Assembly (NCBI GenBank): GCA_030426085.1
Contig: JAUHYW010000009.1
Location: forward strand, 62,001-126,000
Direction: 5' to 3'
From: a bacterium
Lineage (GTDB): Bacteria; Myxococcota_A; Bradymonadia; UBA7976; UBA1532
Length of the DNA stretch: 64,000 bases
Shown here: piece after piece, positions 36,584 through 45,140 of the stretch
Layout: the number at the start of each line of letters is the position of its first letter
Numbering within the stretch: the stretch's first letter is position 1
Notes under the pieces: model-generated
The model's input: the letters and a program-made list of their open reading frames with translations, nothing else
Databases searched by the model: none
What the model was told of the DNA's origin: nothing
Translations under genes and position numbers: made by a program

Positions 36584-39484
36584 ATGCGAAAGTTGACGCT
36601 CCCGACCGCCTGCGTGGCGATGGCTTGCGCGGCGCTCGTATTGGCCGGATGCGACGCAGAGGAGCAGGCGCCCGCGGATGATCCGATCATCGTGGTGCCC
36701 CTGCCCGACGGCGGCACACCCGACGCCGCCGCCGCCGACGATGACGGCGGGGCCCCCGACGGGGCGGTGACGCCCGACGCCGAAGCCGACGCCGGCCCCC
36801 CGGTCGACGCCGAGGTCCCGCTCGAGGATCTGACCCTCAACTCGCTGGTGCCCAACCGGGGCCTCGCCGCCGGGGGCTATGACATCCGGGTCATCGGCAC
36901 CGGCTTCGTCGACGGCATGATCGTCGCGATCGGCGGCCAGGACTGCCTCGCGTTGCAGGTCGAGAGCGCCAACCGGGCCATCTGCACCGTGCCCAACGGC
37001 GCCGCGGGGCCGGCGACGGTCGCCTTGAGCCGGATCCGCGGCGACGACGCGCAGCGGGTCGAGGCCCCCGAGGGCTTCACCTATTTCGAGCCGGTCGAGA
37101 TCGCGGCGGCGCTGCCCGGTCGGGTGCCGCTGCGGGGCGGCGTCGAGGTGGTGCTCCAGGGCACCGGGCTCATCGAGGGCAGCCAGGTGACCATCGCCGG
37201 CCAGCGGGTGGCCAACGTGGTGGCCAACGCCGACGGCAGCCTCAGCGTCTTCGCGCCGGCGGCCGAGCCGGGCCCCCAGGACATCGAGGTGGTCAACTTC
37301 AACGGCCGCGCGTCACTGCCCGGGGGCCTCTTCTACTACGAAGATCTGGCCGTCGATGTCATCGACCCGCCGATCGGCCCGACCGCTGGCGGGGTCGACG
37401 CCACCCTCCGGGGCACCGGCCTCACCCGCGACGCGCTGGTGCTCTTCGGCGAGCGGGGGGCCGAGGTCCAGGACGCCGACGACGCCCGCCGCCGGCTGGA
37501 CGTGCTGGTGCCCGCCGCCGGCGGGCCGGGCCCGGTGGACGTGACGGTGGAGAACGCCAACGGCGAGCTGACCGTGCCCGGGGCCTTCGTCTACTTCGAC
37601 CCGGCCGCCCAGGGCTTCCAGGTGGCCGGCGTGGCCCCGGCGAGCGGCCCGGTGGAGGGCGGCGCGCAGCTCTTCGTCGCCGGCTCGGGCTTCGGCGAAG
37701 GCACGACGGTCGCCTTCGATGGCCGCCCGCTCGACTGCGACGCGCTCGACGGCAACCGGCTGCGCTGCACCACCCCGCCGGGCGACATCGGCCCGGTGGA
37801 CGTCGAGATCGCCGACGGCGCCGAGCGGGTGGTCATCGAAGACGGCTACACCTACTTCCAGACCCTCGAGATCATCACCATCATCCCCGACCGGGGCGCG
37901 GTGGCCGGCGGGGCGTTGGTCACCGTCAGCGGCACCGGCTTCGTGCCCGACATGACGGTGAACCTGGGCGAGGTCGAGCTGGAAGACGTGCAGGTCATCG
38001 ACGAGACGACCCTGGTCGGGGTGACCCCGGCCAACAGCCCGGGGCCGGTGGATGTCCGGGCCCGGACGGCGTTCTCCCGGTCGACGATCCCCGCCGGCTT
38101 CACCTACTTCGACCCCACCAGCGACTTCGGCGGGGTCTGGGGCGAGGCGATCGAGGGCGCGGTCAACGTCACCGTGATCAACGCCGCCAACGGCGCCCCC
38201 GAGGCCGACGCGTCGGTGCTGGTCTTCTCGGGCGACGGCGCGCTTCAGCTCGAGGGGCTGAGCAACGCGCAGGGGCAGCTCACCCTGTCCGACCCGGCGC
38301 TGCGGGGGCCGGTGAACGTGACCGCCGCCAAGGAGGGCTTCGAGGCGACCACCATCGAAGAGGTCGTCGTCGAGAACACGACGATCCTCTTGCAGCCCAA
38401 CGACGGCGAAGGCACCCCGCCGCCCGGCGTGCCGGCGGCGATCCTGCGGGGCACGGTGACCGGGCTCGACGTGCTGCCCAAGCCGGCCAACGACATCTTC
38501 GTCAACATCCTGGTCGTCGAGACCACCCACACCACGCCCTACAACCGCAACCGGCTGCCGCCCCCGGGCCCCGGCGGGCTGCTGCTGGAGGACGGCCCGT
38601 TCGAGATCATCGCCCGCCCCGGCGAGCTGGCGCTGGTGGCGACGGTGGGGGCGATCAACCGCGACACGCTCAAGGACTACGAGGACGGCCTGATCGACTA
38701 CTGGTCGATGCGCCTGTCCCTCGACCCCATCGCGATGGGCATCCGACGCTTCGTCTCGGCCAGCCCCGGGGACCAGATCGACGGCCTCGACCTCGCGGTC
38801 GACCACCCGATGGATCTGCTCTTCCCCGCCGACCTGGACAACCCGCCCCGCGGCGCGCCGCCGGGCCCCGACCTGTACGCGATCCTGCCCCGGCTGAACT
38901 TCGGGGCCGAGGGCTACTGGGAGCTCGACGCCCAGTCGATCGCGGTCGACCCGGCGATCACCGTGCGCAAGATGCCCCGGCTGGACGGCTGGCCGGGCGA
39001 CATCTCGTACTACCTCATCGCGCTGGCCTTCTCGGCCACGGCCGACAACACCCCGATGACGGTGACCATCGAAGAGACCCGCGATGTCGAGGCCGGCGTC
39101 TTCATCACCCCGTTCGTGGGGGCGCCCTTCGTCATCGACCCCGGCAACGGCGTGCTGGGCCCCGACCGGCGGGTGACTTGGGGCGTGGCGGACGGCTTCG
39201 ACGGCCCCATCCGCCCGCCACACGCCAACCTGGTGACCATCGAGGAGCCGCAGCTCGGCCCGCCGAAGCCGCTGTGGCGCTATGTCACCCCCAGCCTCGT
39301 CACCGAGTTCGAGGTGCCCGAGCTGCCCGCGGAGGCCGGCGCCACCGGGCTCGGCGGCGGGGTCATGATCCTGACGATCTCGCCCTTCATCTCGGAGGGC
39401 CCGTTCGACTTCGACAACTTCACCTACAACGACCTCAACCGGTGGAAGAGCTGGGGGGTCACCTCGACCACCTTCACCCCCTGA
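36584..39484 (+). CDS. IPT/TIG-repeat surface lipoprotein
   Basis: A 966-residue lipoprotein. The lipobox is LVLAGC. Five or more IPT/TIG immunoglobulin-like domains follow (~90-520). Marker motifs are PNRGLAAGGYDIRVIGTGF, PPIGPTAGGVDATLRGTGL, PASGPVEGGAQLFVAGSGF and PDRGAVAGGALVTVSGTGF. Then comes a carboxypeptidase-regulatory-like domain (~535-600) and a unique C-terminal region (~630-966). ATG 36584 is chosen over the ATG at 36554 because it carries the signal peptide and follows a strong AAGGAGG. Cotranscribed with the IgGFc-like lipoprotein; likely adhesion or cell-cell contact. Confidence 0.85.
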   Translation: MRKLTLPTACVAMACAALVLAGCDAEEQAPADDPIIVVPLPDGGTPDAAAADDDGGAPDGAVTPDAEADAGPPVDAEVPLEDLTLNSLVPNRGLAAGGYDIRVIGTGFVDGMIVAIGGQDCLALQVESANRAICTVPNGAAGPATVALSRIRGDDAQRVEAPEGFTYFEPVEIAAALPGRVPLRGGVEVVLQGTGLIEGSQVTIAGQRVANVVANADGSLSVFAPAAEPGPQDIEVVNFNGRASLPGGLFYYEDLAVDVIDPPIGPTAGGVDATLRGTGLTRDALVLFGERGAEVQDADDARRRLDVLVPAAGGPGPVDVTVENANGELTVPGAFVYFDPAAQGFQVAGVAPASGPVEGGAQLFVAGSGFGEGTTVAFDGRPLDCDALDGNRLRCTTPPGDIGPVDVEIADGAERVVIEDGYTYFQTLEIITIIPDRGAVAGGALVTVSGTGFVPDMTVNLGEVELEDVQVIDETTLVGVTPANSPGPVDVRARTAFSRSTIPAGFTYFDPTSDFGGVWGEAIEGAVNVTVINAANGAPEADASVLVFSGDGALQLEGLSNAQGQLTLSDPALRGPVNVTAAKEGFEATTIEEVVVENTTILLQPNDGEGTPPPGVPAAILRGTVTGLDVLPKPANDIFVNILVVETTHTTPYNRNRLPPPGPGGLLLEDGPFEIIARPGELALVATVGAINRDTLKDYEDGLIDYWSMRLSLDPIAMGIRRFVSASPGDQIDGLDLAVDHPMDLLFPADLDNPPRGAPPGPDLYAILPRLNFGAEGYWELDAQSIAVDPAITVRKMPRLDGWPGDISYYLIALAFSATADNTPMTVTIEETRDVEAGVFITPFVGAPFVIDPGNGVLGPDRRVTWGVADGFDGPIRPPHANLVTIEEPQLGPPKPLWRYVTPSLVTEFEVPELPAEAGATGLGGGVMILTISPFISEGPFDFDNFTYNDLNRWKSWGVTSTTFTP

Positions 39485-39571
39485 CGCCGCCCCGAGGCGA
39501 CCCGTCGGGCCGTCGTCCGCCCGCCGCCGCCCGCCCGCCGCGCTCACCGCCGCGCCGCTCCTCGCCCTCGC

Positions 39572-39599
39572 TTGCCAGCCCGCAGGGTTCGGGTTAAGA
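39572..39599 (+). promoter_or_regulatory. Candidate leaderless promoter of the symporter gene
   Basis: TTGCCA (39572-39577) and TTAAGA (39594-39599) at 16-nt spacing. The -10 ends 7 bp before the ATG at 39607 and no Shine-Dalgarno sequence is present, so the transcript would start at or one base before the ATG. Confidence 0.35.
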
Positions 39600-39606
39600 C
39601 CGGTGC

Positions 39607-41295
39607 ATGCAGGTCTACACCAAGATCCTCATCGGTATGGCGGTCGGCGCGGTCATCGGGCTGACGCTGGGCCCCAACTCCTCGCTGCTCGAGCACGACC
39701 GCTACAGCTACAAGGACGCCCGTAGAGCCGAGCTGTACCTCGACCGGGCCGATCCGGGCAGCCGGCTGACGCTGCCGGGCAAGGCGCCTCTCGATCTGGC
39801 GGTGCAGGAGGTCGTACGGGGCGAAGTCCCCGACGCGACCGGGGCGCAGGTCGAGGTCGTGCAGTGGGTGCGGGTCGACTTCCCCATCACCGAGAAGCTG
39901 GCTCTGCTCGACGAGGACGGCGCCTTCCGCGAGCGGGTCGGCAAGCGCAGCGGCGAGCGGGTCACGGCGTGGCTGAAGCTGCAACAGATCCCGCTGGACG
40001 GGGGCGGCATCCAGACCGCGCCCCAGCCGATCAGCGCGCTGGGGGACGACATCATCGCCGTCCTGGCCCCGATCGGCGACCTGTTCATGCGGCTCATCAA
40101 GATGGTGATCGTGCCGCTGGTCTTCGCCTCGCTGCTGGTCGGGGTGGCCAGCCTGGGCGACGTGCGCAAGCTGGGGCGCATGGGCGGCAAGACCCTCGGG
40201 CTGTACCTGTGCACCACCGCCGTCGCGGTGACCATCGGGCTGGCCTGCGCCCACATCATCCAGCCGGGCGACTTCATCGATCAAGCCGACCGGGCAGCCC
40301 TGGTGGCGCAGTTCGCCGGGGACGCCGGGTCGAAGGCGAGCGCCGCAGCCGAGGCCCCGTCGACCATCGAGAACATCCTGTCGATCATCCCCCTGAACCC
40401 GATGGAGTCGCTCTCCTCGGGCAACATGCTCCAGATCATCTTCTTCGCGGTCATCCTGGGCATCGCGCTGACCATGCTGGGCCAGGGCGAGGGGCAGCCG
40501 GTCGTGCGCTTCTTCGACCGCATCCAGCAGGCCATGATCATCGTGATCCACATCGTGATGGCGATCGCGCCCTACGGCGTCGCCGCGCTGGTGGCCGAGG
40601 TGGTGGGCACATCCGGCTTCAGCGTGCTCAAGGCGCTGCTGGTCTATGGCCTCGCGGTGCTCGCCGGGCTCTCGCTGCACGCCGGGCTGGTCTATGGGGG
40701 GCTGGTGGTGTTCAAGGCCCGGCTGAAGTGGCTCGACTTCATGCGGGCCATCCGCCCGGCGCAGCTCATCGCCTTCTCGACGTCGTCCTCCTCGGCGGCC
40801 CTGCCCGTCTCGATGGAGTGCGCCGAGCAGAACCTGGGCGTCAGCAACGCCACCTCGAGCTTCGTGCTGCCCCTCGGCTCGACGGTGAACATGGACGGCA
40901 CGGCGCTGTACCAGGGCGTCGCCGCGATCTTCATCGCCCAGGTCTTCCAGATGGACCTCACCATCGCCGATCAGCTCAGCATCGTGCTCGCGGCGACGAT
41001 GGCCTCGGTGGGTGCTGCCGGCGTGCCCGGCGCGGGCATGGTCACCCTGGCGATGGTGCTGACCGCCTCGGGCATCCCTCAGGTCGGGCTGGCGCTGATC
41101 CTGGGCATGGACCGGCTGCTCGACATGTTCCGCACGGCGGTCAACGTGACGGGCGATCTGGCGGTGACGTCGGTGATGGCGGTCAGCGAGGGGGAGTCGA
41201 TCCGGGTGCTGAGCGACGCCGAGGATCAGGCCGACCCCGAGCGGGGCTTCGAGCACCGGCTCGACAAGGACGAGCACCCCGTCGAGCCCGATTGA
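39607..41295 (+). CDS. Dicarboxylate/amino acid:cation symporter (DAACS) with inserted loop
   Basis: A 562-residue secondary transporter of the SDF/GltP-DctA family, which imports C4-dicarboxylates, glutamate or other amino acids with Na+ or H+. The core is typical: the LIKMVIVPLVFASLL segment, the serine-rich STSSSSAALPVS hairpin, and PLGSTVNMDGTALY with the NMDGT substrate motif. Between the first helix (~5-25) and the next (~150-175) lie about 115 extra residues (~30-145) not seen in standard members, with a basic/acidic beta-rich character (VRVDFPITEKLALLDEDG). The start ATG 39607 gives the usual first helix. It stands alone on the plus strand. Confidence 0.9.
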   Translation: MQVYTKILIGMAVGAVIGLTLGPNSSLLEHDRYSYKDARRAELYLDRADPGSRLTLPGKAPLDLAVQEVVRGEVPDATGAQVEVVQWVRVDFPITEKLALLDEDGAFRERVGKRSGERVTAWLKLQQIPLDGGGIQTAPQPISALGDDIIAVLAPIGDLFMRLIKMVIVPLVFASLLVGVASLGDVRKLGRMGGKTLGLYLCTTAVAVTIGLACAHIIQPGDFIDQADRAALVAQFAGDAGSKASAAAEAPSTIENILSIIPLNPMESLSSGNMLQIIFFAVILGIALTMLGQGEGQPVVRFFDRIQQAMIIVIHIVMAIAPYGVAALVAEVVGTSGFSVLKALLVYGLAVLAGLSLHAGLVYGGLVVFKARLKWLDFMRAIRPAQLIAFSTSSSSAALPVSMECAEQNLGVSNATSSFVLPLGSTVNMDGTALYQGVAAIFIAQVFQMDLTIADQLSIVLAATMASVGAAGVPGAGMVTLAMVLTASGIPQVGLALILGMDRLLDMFRTAVNVTGDLAVTSVMAVSEGESIRVLSDAEDQADPERGFEHRLDKDEHPVEPD

Positions 41296-41307
41296 GCGGG
41301 GCGGGGC

Positions 41308-41946
41308 TCAGAAACCCCAGAGCATGCCGATGTTGAGTTGGAGCCCCTCCAGCTCACGGTCGCCGGTGAGCGGCTTGTAGTTGACCGGCCGCTTCTCGAA
41401 GGTGCCGTCTGCCAGCGGGCTGCGCTCGACGTCCTCGCCGTCGCGGAACATGCGCACCCCCTTCAGCGCGACGTCGAGGCGCACGATCTTCCACCGGAAC
41501 TCGAAGCCGAGGCCGAGCTGGGCCATGGGCGTCGCGAAGTCCAGACGCTCGCCGAGCGCCTCGTAGCGGATGGAGTGCCCGGCGATGCCGATGCCGCCCA
41601 TGAGGTAGGGCTGGAAGCGGCTGTCGGGCCAGCCGTAGAGCAGCATCGAGCCGGTGATCGGGGTGGTGATCCGGCTCACCCGGCCCGCGTCGCCCGGCGC
41701 CTTCTGGTCGGCGGCGAACACGTCGACCCCGATCTCGAGGCCGATGCGCCGGCTGGCGCGGAAGCGCAGCGCGCCGCCCATGCCCCCCATGTCGAGCTCG
41801 GCGCCGGTCTCGGCGTCGGCCAGCGAGAGCTGGGTGATGTGCGGCCCGGCGGCGACACGCCGCCGCTGCCACTCGGCGTCGGCTTCATCGGCGTATGCCG
41901 GGGGCACGCAGAGGAGTACGGCGGCGGCGAGAGCGAGACGCAGCAT
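41308..41946 (-). CDS. Outer-membrane beta-barrel-like protein
   Basis: A 212-residue exported protein: signal peptide MLRLALAAAVLLCVPPAYA, then alternating hydrophobic beta-strands (LRFRASRRIGLEIGVDVFAA, YLMGGIGIAGHSIRY, AQLGLGFEFRWKIVRLDVAL) ending LQLNIGMLWGF with a terminal Phe, as usual for barrel proteins. Start ATG 41946 with GGAGG. The stop lies 12 bp from that of the convergent symporter gene. Function unknown. Confidence 0.72.
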   Translation of the reverse strand: MLRLALAAAVLLCVPPAYADEADAEWQRRRVAAGPHITQLSLADAETGAELDMGGMGGALRFRASRRIGLEIGVDVFAADQKAPGDAGRVSRITTPITGSMLLYGWPDSRFQPYLMGGIGIAGHSIRYEALGERLDFATPMAQLGLGFEFRWKIVRLDVALKGVRMFRDGEDVERSPLADGTFEKRPVNYKPLTGDRELEGLQLNIGMLWGF

Positions 41947-42089
41947 GATGACCTCCGAGCGGAATTCCCACATTTCGAGTATGACAGATCGCCGGAGTCG
42001 GTTTCGAGGGTGGTAGACGATCGCGCGCCATACGAGAGCTCGGCACACAGCCCGTTCAGCCGGCGCGCGGCATGCGGTAGAGTCGCCCC

Positions 42090-42806
42090 ATGAGGACACG
42101 CCTCCCCTGCCCCCTCGTCGCCCTCGCGCTCCTGCCGCTGCTCGCCGCGTGCGGCGTCGCCCCGCAAGCGGATGACGGGCCGGTGCACCAGCGGCCGCCC
42201 GACAGCCGGCTCGACCCCGACGGCTACGCCGAGCTGCCCCCCCACGTCGTCGACGCCGTCTTCGCCGAGCAGAAGGCCGGGTTCAGCAACTGCGGGCGCA
42301 ACCTGCCGGGCGCCTTCGTCGGCGGGGTCGCCCGGCTCATCTTCCTGCTCGACGAGCAGGGGCGGACCGAGCAGGTCTACGTGGCCGAGTCGGACGTCGG
42401 CAGCATCGACGTCGAGCGCTGCCTGCTCACCGCGGCCCGATTCATGGAGTTCCCGGTGCCCCGGGGCAGCGGCAAGACCCGGTTCGTGCGGGCCTTCCCC
42501 ATCAACCCCGCGGCGCGGGGCACGGTCACCGAGCAGCCCGAGTCGTGGGGCTACCCCACCATCCGCGGCCGGCGGGACGCGATCCGGCAGTGTCGAGCCC
42601 GGTATCGCTATGACGGGCCGTTCCACCTGACGACCTTCATCGGGGGGCGAGGGCGGGTGCTCAGCGCTGGTTTCCACGCCCGGCACGCGACACCGGAGGG
42701 CTTCGCCGACTGCGTCATCCGCGTGATCCGGGAGACCACCTTCCCCGACACCGGCGATCAGGTGATGAAGTACCGGGCGCTGGTGGAGTTCCTGCCCGAC
42801 GACTGA
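42090..42806 (+). CDS. Lipoprotein with two AgmX/PglI TonB-like domains
   Basis: A 238-residue lipoprotein. Lipobox LLAACG. Two related ~80-residue units follow. The first (~45-150) has NCGRNLPGAFVGGVARLIFL and VERCLLTAARFMEFPVP. The second (~155-235) has QCRARYRYDGPFHLTTFIGG and ADCVIRVIRETTFPD. Each carries the paired Cys and the GxV...G...C pattern of the AgmX/PglI C-terminal domain, also present in the pseudokinase at 4582-6495. A TAGAGT (42078-42083) ends 6 bp before the ATG and no ribosome binding site is seen, so the mRNA may be leaderless. The target of these domains here is unknown. Confidence 0.72.
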   Translation: MRTRLPCPLVALALLPLLAACGVAPQADDGPVHQRPPDSRLDPDGYAELPPHVVDAVFAEQKAGFSNCGRNLPGAFVGGVARLIFLLDEQGRTEQVYVAESDVGSIDVERCLLTAARFMEFPVPRGSGKTRFVRAFPINPAARGTVTEQPESWGYPTIRGRRDAIRQCRARYRYDGPFHLTTFIGGRGRVLSAGFHARHATPEGFADCVIRVIRETTFPDTGDQVMKYRALVEFLPDD

Positions 42807-42831
42807 CGCGCCGGGCGGGGGTGCGTGCGGC

Positions 42832-43536
42832 TCAGCTCGCGGCCATGTTCTTGCGCACGATCTCGCGCACATAGCGCAGCACGACGCTGACCGCCACGCA
42901 GTTGAGCAGGAAGTTGCGCAGCTTGCCCCGGTCGGGCGTGCGGAACTGATTGTAGAAGATCAGCTCGCCGAGGAAGAGCAGCCGGTCGTCGTCCAGATCG
43001 ACCAGCCCCGGGATCCCGTCCTCGATGTAGCCCTCGGGCAACGCCGACTCGATGCCCGGCAGGCAGAACTCGGCCGGCAGCTTGGTGCGGTCGGGCAGGA
43101 TCAGGTTGCACCGGTGGAAGAAGCGCAGCGAGGCGGGATCCTTGCCCGTCTTCTTGAGGACCGTCTCCACCTTCGGGCTGTGGCTGAAGCTGGCGTAGAG
43201 GTCGGGCTCGATCGGATCCGACGCGCTGGGCAGCTCCCGGGCGACGTGTGTCACCAGCTCGGGCAGGCCCGACGGCTGCCGGTGGATGCGCTGGAGGGCC
43301 CAGAAGCGGCCGGGGTAGATGTTGAATGGCTCGATGAGGCCGCTGAACGGCTCGAAGCTGAAGCTCAGCCAGGGCACGACCCCCGCCTTGCGGCCGCCGG
43401 ACGCGATGGGCCGATAGACGCTCTGCACGTCCTGAATGTCCTGCACGAGCGCGTGCATCACGTCCCTGTCGAACAGCGTGTCGGGGGAGACCTCGAGGAC
43501 CTCTCGCACCCGCTCGCTGATATCCCGCAGCCGCAT
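42832..43536 (-). CDS. Conserved-looking hypothetical protein
   Basis: A 234-residue soluble protein that I do not recognise. No signal peptide or clear membrane segment is present except a mildly hydrophobic stretch near the end (LLNCVAVSVVLRYVREI). Start ATG 43536 follows AGGAGG. Its third codon composition matches its neighbours and a good promoter lies upstream, so it is a real gene. It converges on the lipoprotein at 42090-42806. Confidence 0.6.
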   Translation of the reverse strand: MRLRDISERVREVLEVSPDTLFDRDVMHALVQDIQDVQSVYRPIASGGRKAGVVPWLSFSFEPFSGLIEPFNIYPGRFWALQRIHRQPSGLPELVTHVARELPSASDPIEPDLYASFSHSPKVETVLKKTGKDPASLRFFHRCNLILPDRTKLPAEFCLPGIESALPEGYIEDGIPGLVDLDDDRLLFLGELIFYNQFRTPDRGKLRNFLLNCVAVSVVLRYVREIVRKNMAAS

Positions 43537-43607
43537 CTCATACCTCCTGCGAGCACCCGCTCGCGCCCGGACCCGCTGGCTGGCGGTGCCGGTGAATCGA
43601 TCGTCTA

Positions 43608-43636
43608 CACATACCTACACAGCGCCAGACCGTCAA
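43608..43636 (-). promoter_or_regulatory. Promoter of the hypothetical gene
   Basis: TTGACG (43631-43636) and TATGTG (43608-43613) on the minus strand with 17-nt spacing. The transcript would start near 43601 and have a leader of about 65 nt. The surrounding TACACATACCTACACA-like stretch is AT-rich for this genome. Confidence 0.5.
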
Positions 43637-43687
43637 CGTCCTGTCACGCCATGCTGCCGATCGCCCGCGTCGCCGCGCCCGATACAT

Positions 43688-43723
43688 ACGTGGCGGGCCG
43701 CCACGATCGGCGACCCGCCACGT
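43688..43723 (-). terminator. Hairpin after tRNA-Arg
   Basis: Arms ACGTGGCGGG (43688-43697) and CCCGCCACGT (43714-43723) form a 10-bp stem with a 16-nt loop just after the tRNA on the minus strand. No T-run follows, so it may be a processing or attenuation structure. Confidence 0.35.
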
Positions 43724-43728
43724 CGGGG

Positions 43729-43802
43729 TGCCCCCAGCAGGACTCGAACCTGCGACACCAGGTTTAGGAAACCTGTGCTCTATCCGCCTGAGCTATGGGG
43801 GC
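43729..43802 (-). tRNA. tRNA-Arg (anticodon CCU)
   Basis: A 74-nt cloverleaf on the minus strand. The 7-bp acceptor stem (GCCCCCA with TGGGGGC) is fully paired; the anticodon stem-loop CAGGT-TTCCTAA-ACCTG gives CCU, which reads AGG. The T-arm GCAGG-TTCGAGT-CCTGC is standard. CCA is not encoded; the discriminator is A at 43729. Only 6 bp separate it from the apt stop codon, so it is probably cut from the apt transcript. Confidence 0.95.
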
Positions 43803-43808
43803 CGGGAG

Positions 43809-44324
43809 TCAGTACTTGAGCAGGCTGTAGACCTGCCGGGGCGCCACCCGGCGGGCGCCGCCCAGATCGCACAACTCGATCATGACCAGCACCGAGGCCA
43901 CCTCGGCGTCGAAGTGCTCCACCAGCCGGCAGGTGGCCTCGGCGGTGCCCCCGGTGGCCAGCAGGTCGTCGATGATGACCACCCGATCACCCTTCCGGAT
44001 CGCGTCGGTGTGCACCTCGAGCGCGTCGCTGCCGTACTCCAGATCGTACTCGACCCGCTCGGTGGCGAAGGGCAGCTTGCCCGGCTTGCGCACCGGCACG
44101 AAGGGCAGGCCGAGGCGAGCGGCGACCGGCGTGCCGAGGATGAAGCCCCGGGACTCGATCCCGACGATGCGGGTCGCGCCGTGCACCCGGGCGAGGCCGC
44201 ACAGCGCGTCGATGACCGCGTCGAGCGCGTCGGCGTCGGCCAGGACCGGCGTGATGTCCCGGAACAGGATCCCCGGCTTGGGGAAGTCGGGGATGTCGCG
44301 GACCAGCTTGCGCAGGTCGATCAT
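43809..44324 (-). CDS. apt: Adenine phosphoribosyltransferase
   Basis: Purine salvage enzyme that turns adenine and PRPP into AMP in the cytoplasm. A 171-residue type-I phosphoribosyltransferase fold with the PRPP motif VVIIDDLLATGGTA (~125-138), the adenine-binding GIESRGFI segment (~56-63) and the flexible loop PGKLPFATERVEYDLEYG. Start ATG 44324, 5 nt after AAGGAG; GTG 44327 is less well spaced. The gene ends 6 bp upstream of tRNA-Arg and starts 21 bp after the peptidase gene. Confidence 0.95.
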   Translation of the reverse strand: MIDLRKLVRDIPDFPKPGILFRDITPVLADADALDAVIDALCGLARVHGATRIVGIESRGFILGTPVAARLGLPFVPVRKPGKLPFATERVEYDLEYGSDALEVHTDAIRKGDRVVIIDDLLATGGTAEATCRLVEHFDAEVASVLVMIELCDLGGARRVAPRQVYSLLKY

Positions 44325-44345
44325 CACGTCTCCTTCGGCGGCCTG

Positions 44346-45140
44346 TCAGCGGGCGGGCAGGTGCAGGAGCGGATCGACCGCCTTGCTCTCGAGGCGCAGC
44401 TCGAAGTGCAGGTGCGGCCCGGTACTGCGCCCCGTGTTGCCCAGCTCGGCAATCACGGCACCTTGCCGCACGGTATCGCCCTCGTCAACAAGGTTGCGGC
44501 GGTTGTGGGCGTAGACCGTGACCACGTCCCCGGGGTGCTGGATGATGACCAGATTGCCGTAGCCCCGCTGCTTGTTGTCGCTGTAGATGACCTTGCCGTC
44601 GGCCACCGCCTTGATGGGCGTGCCGGGGTCGGCGGCGATGTCGATGCCCTTGTGCACCCGCCGCCCGCGGGGGCCGAAGCCGCTGGTGAAGGTGCCCCCG
44701 TCGATGGGCCAGATGTAGGGGGACTTGCGGGCCGGCGCCGGCTTCCGCCCGGTGGGCTTCCCCGACTTCGGCCGGACCTTGGGGCGGGTCGGCGCTCGGC
44801 GCTTCCCCCCGGTGGCCGGCTGCTGCCCGCTCCCGGACGACGCCGAGGCGACGGCCCGGCGGGCGAGCAGCTCGTCGATCCCGTAGAGGAACAGGTGCTG
44901 GTCGACCTCGAGCCGGTCGGGATCGACCAGCCCGTTCAGCTCGACGATGTCCTCGACGGGCACCCCGTTCCGCTCCGCGATGCGGCTGACCGAGTCCCCT
45001 CGCTCGACGGTGTACCAGACCCCCACCAGCTCCGGCGCGTCGTCGGGCGAGACCGCCGGGCCCGGACCGCCGCAGCCGAGCAGCGTCGCCAGCACGACCG
45101 CCGCGGCGATGGGCCACCGACCCTCGGGCCCGGCGATCAC
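44346..45140 (-). CDS. NlpD-like lipoprotein with LysM and peptidase M23 domain
   Basis: A 264-residue lipoprotein, lipobox TLLGCG. A LysM domain (~43-88, YTVERGDSVSRIAERNGVPV) binds peptidoglycan. A basic Pro/Lys linker (KRRAPTRPKVRPKSGKPTGR) leads to the LytM/M23 domain (~145-264) with HKGIDIA and HLHFE, so metal ligands appear complete, unlike E. coli NlpD. It may cleave cell wall or activate amidases at division. Start GTG 45140 overlaps the surE stop as GTGA (45137-45140). The neighbour order surE-nlpD is the same as in proteobacteria, without pcm and rpoS. Confidence 0.9.
   Translation of the reverse strand: MIAGPEGRWPIAAAVVLATLLGCGGPGPAVSPDDAPELVGVWYTVERGDSVSRIAERNGVPVEDIVELNGLVDPDRLEVDQHLFLYGIDELLARRAVASASSGSGQQPATGGKRRAPTRPKVRPKSGKPTGRKPAPARKSPYIWPIDGGTFTSGFGPRGRRVHKGIDIAADPGTPIKAVADGKVIYSDNKQRGYGNLVIIQHPGDVVTVYAHNRRNLVDEGDTVRQGAVIAELGNTGRSTGPHLHFELRLESKAVDPLLHLPAR

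Noticed and set aside
37313-41277. Two long minus-strand frames opposite the IPT/TIG and symporter genes
   Set aside because: Both are mirror frames of well-supported plus-strand genes with clear domains.
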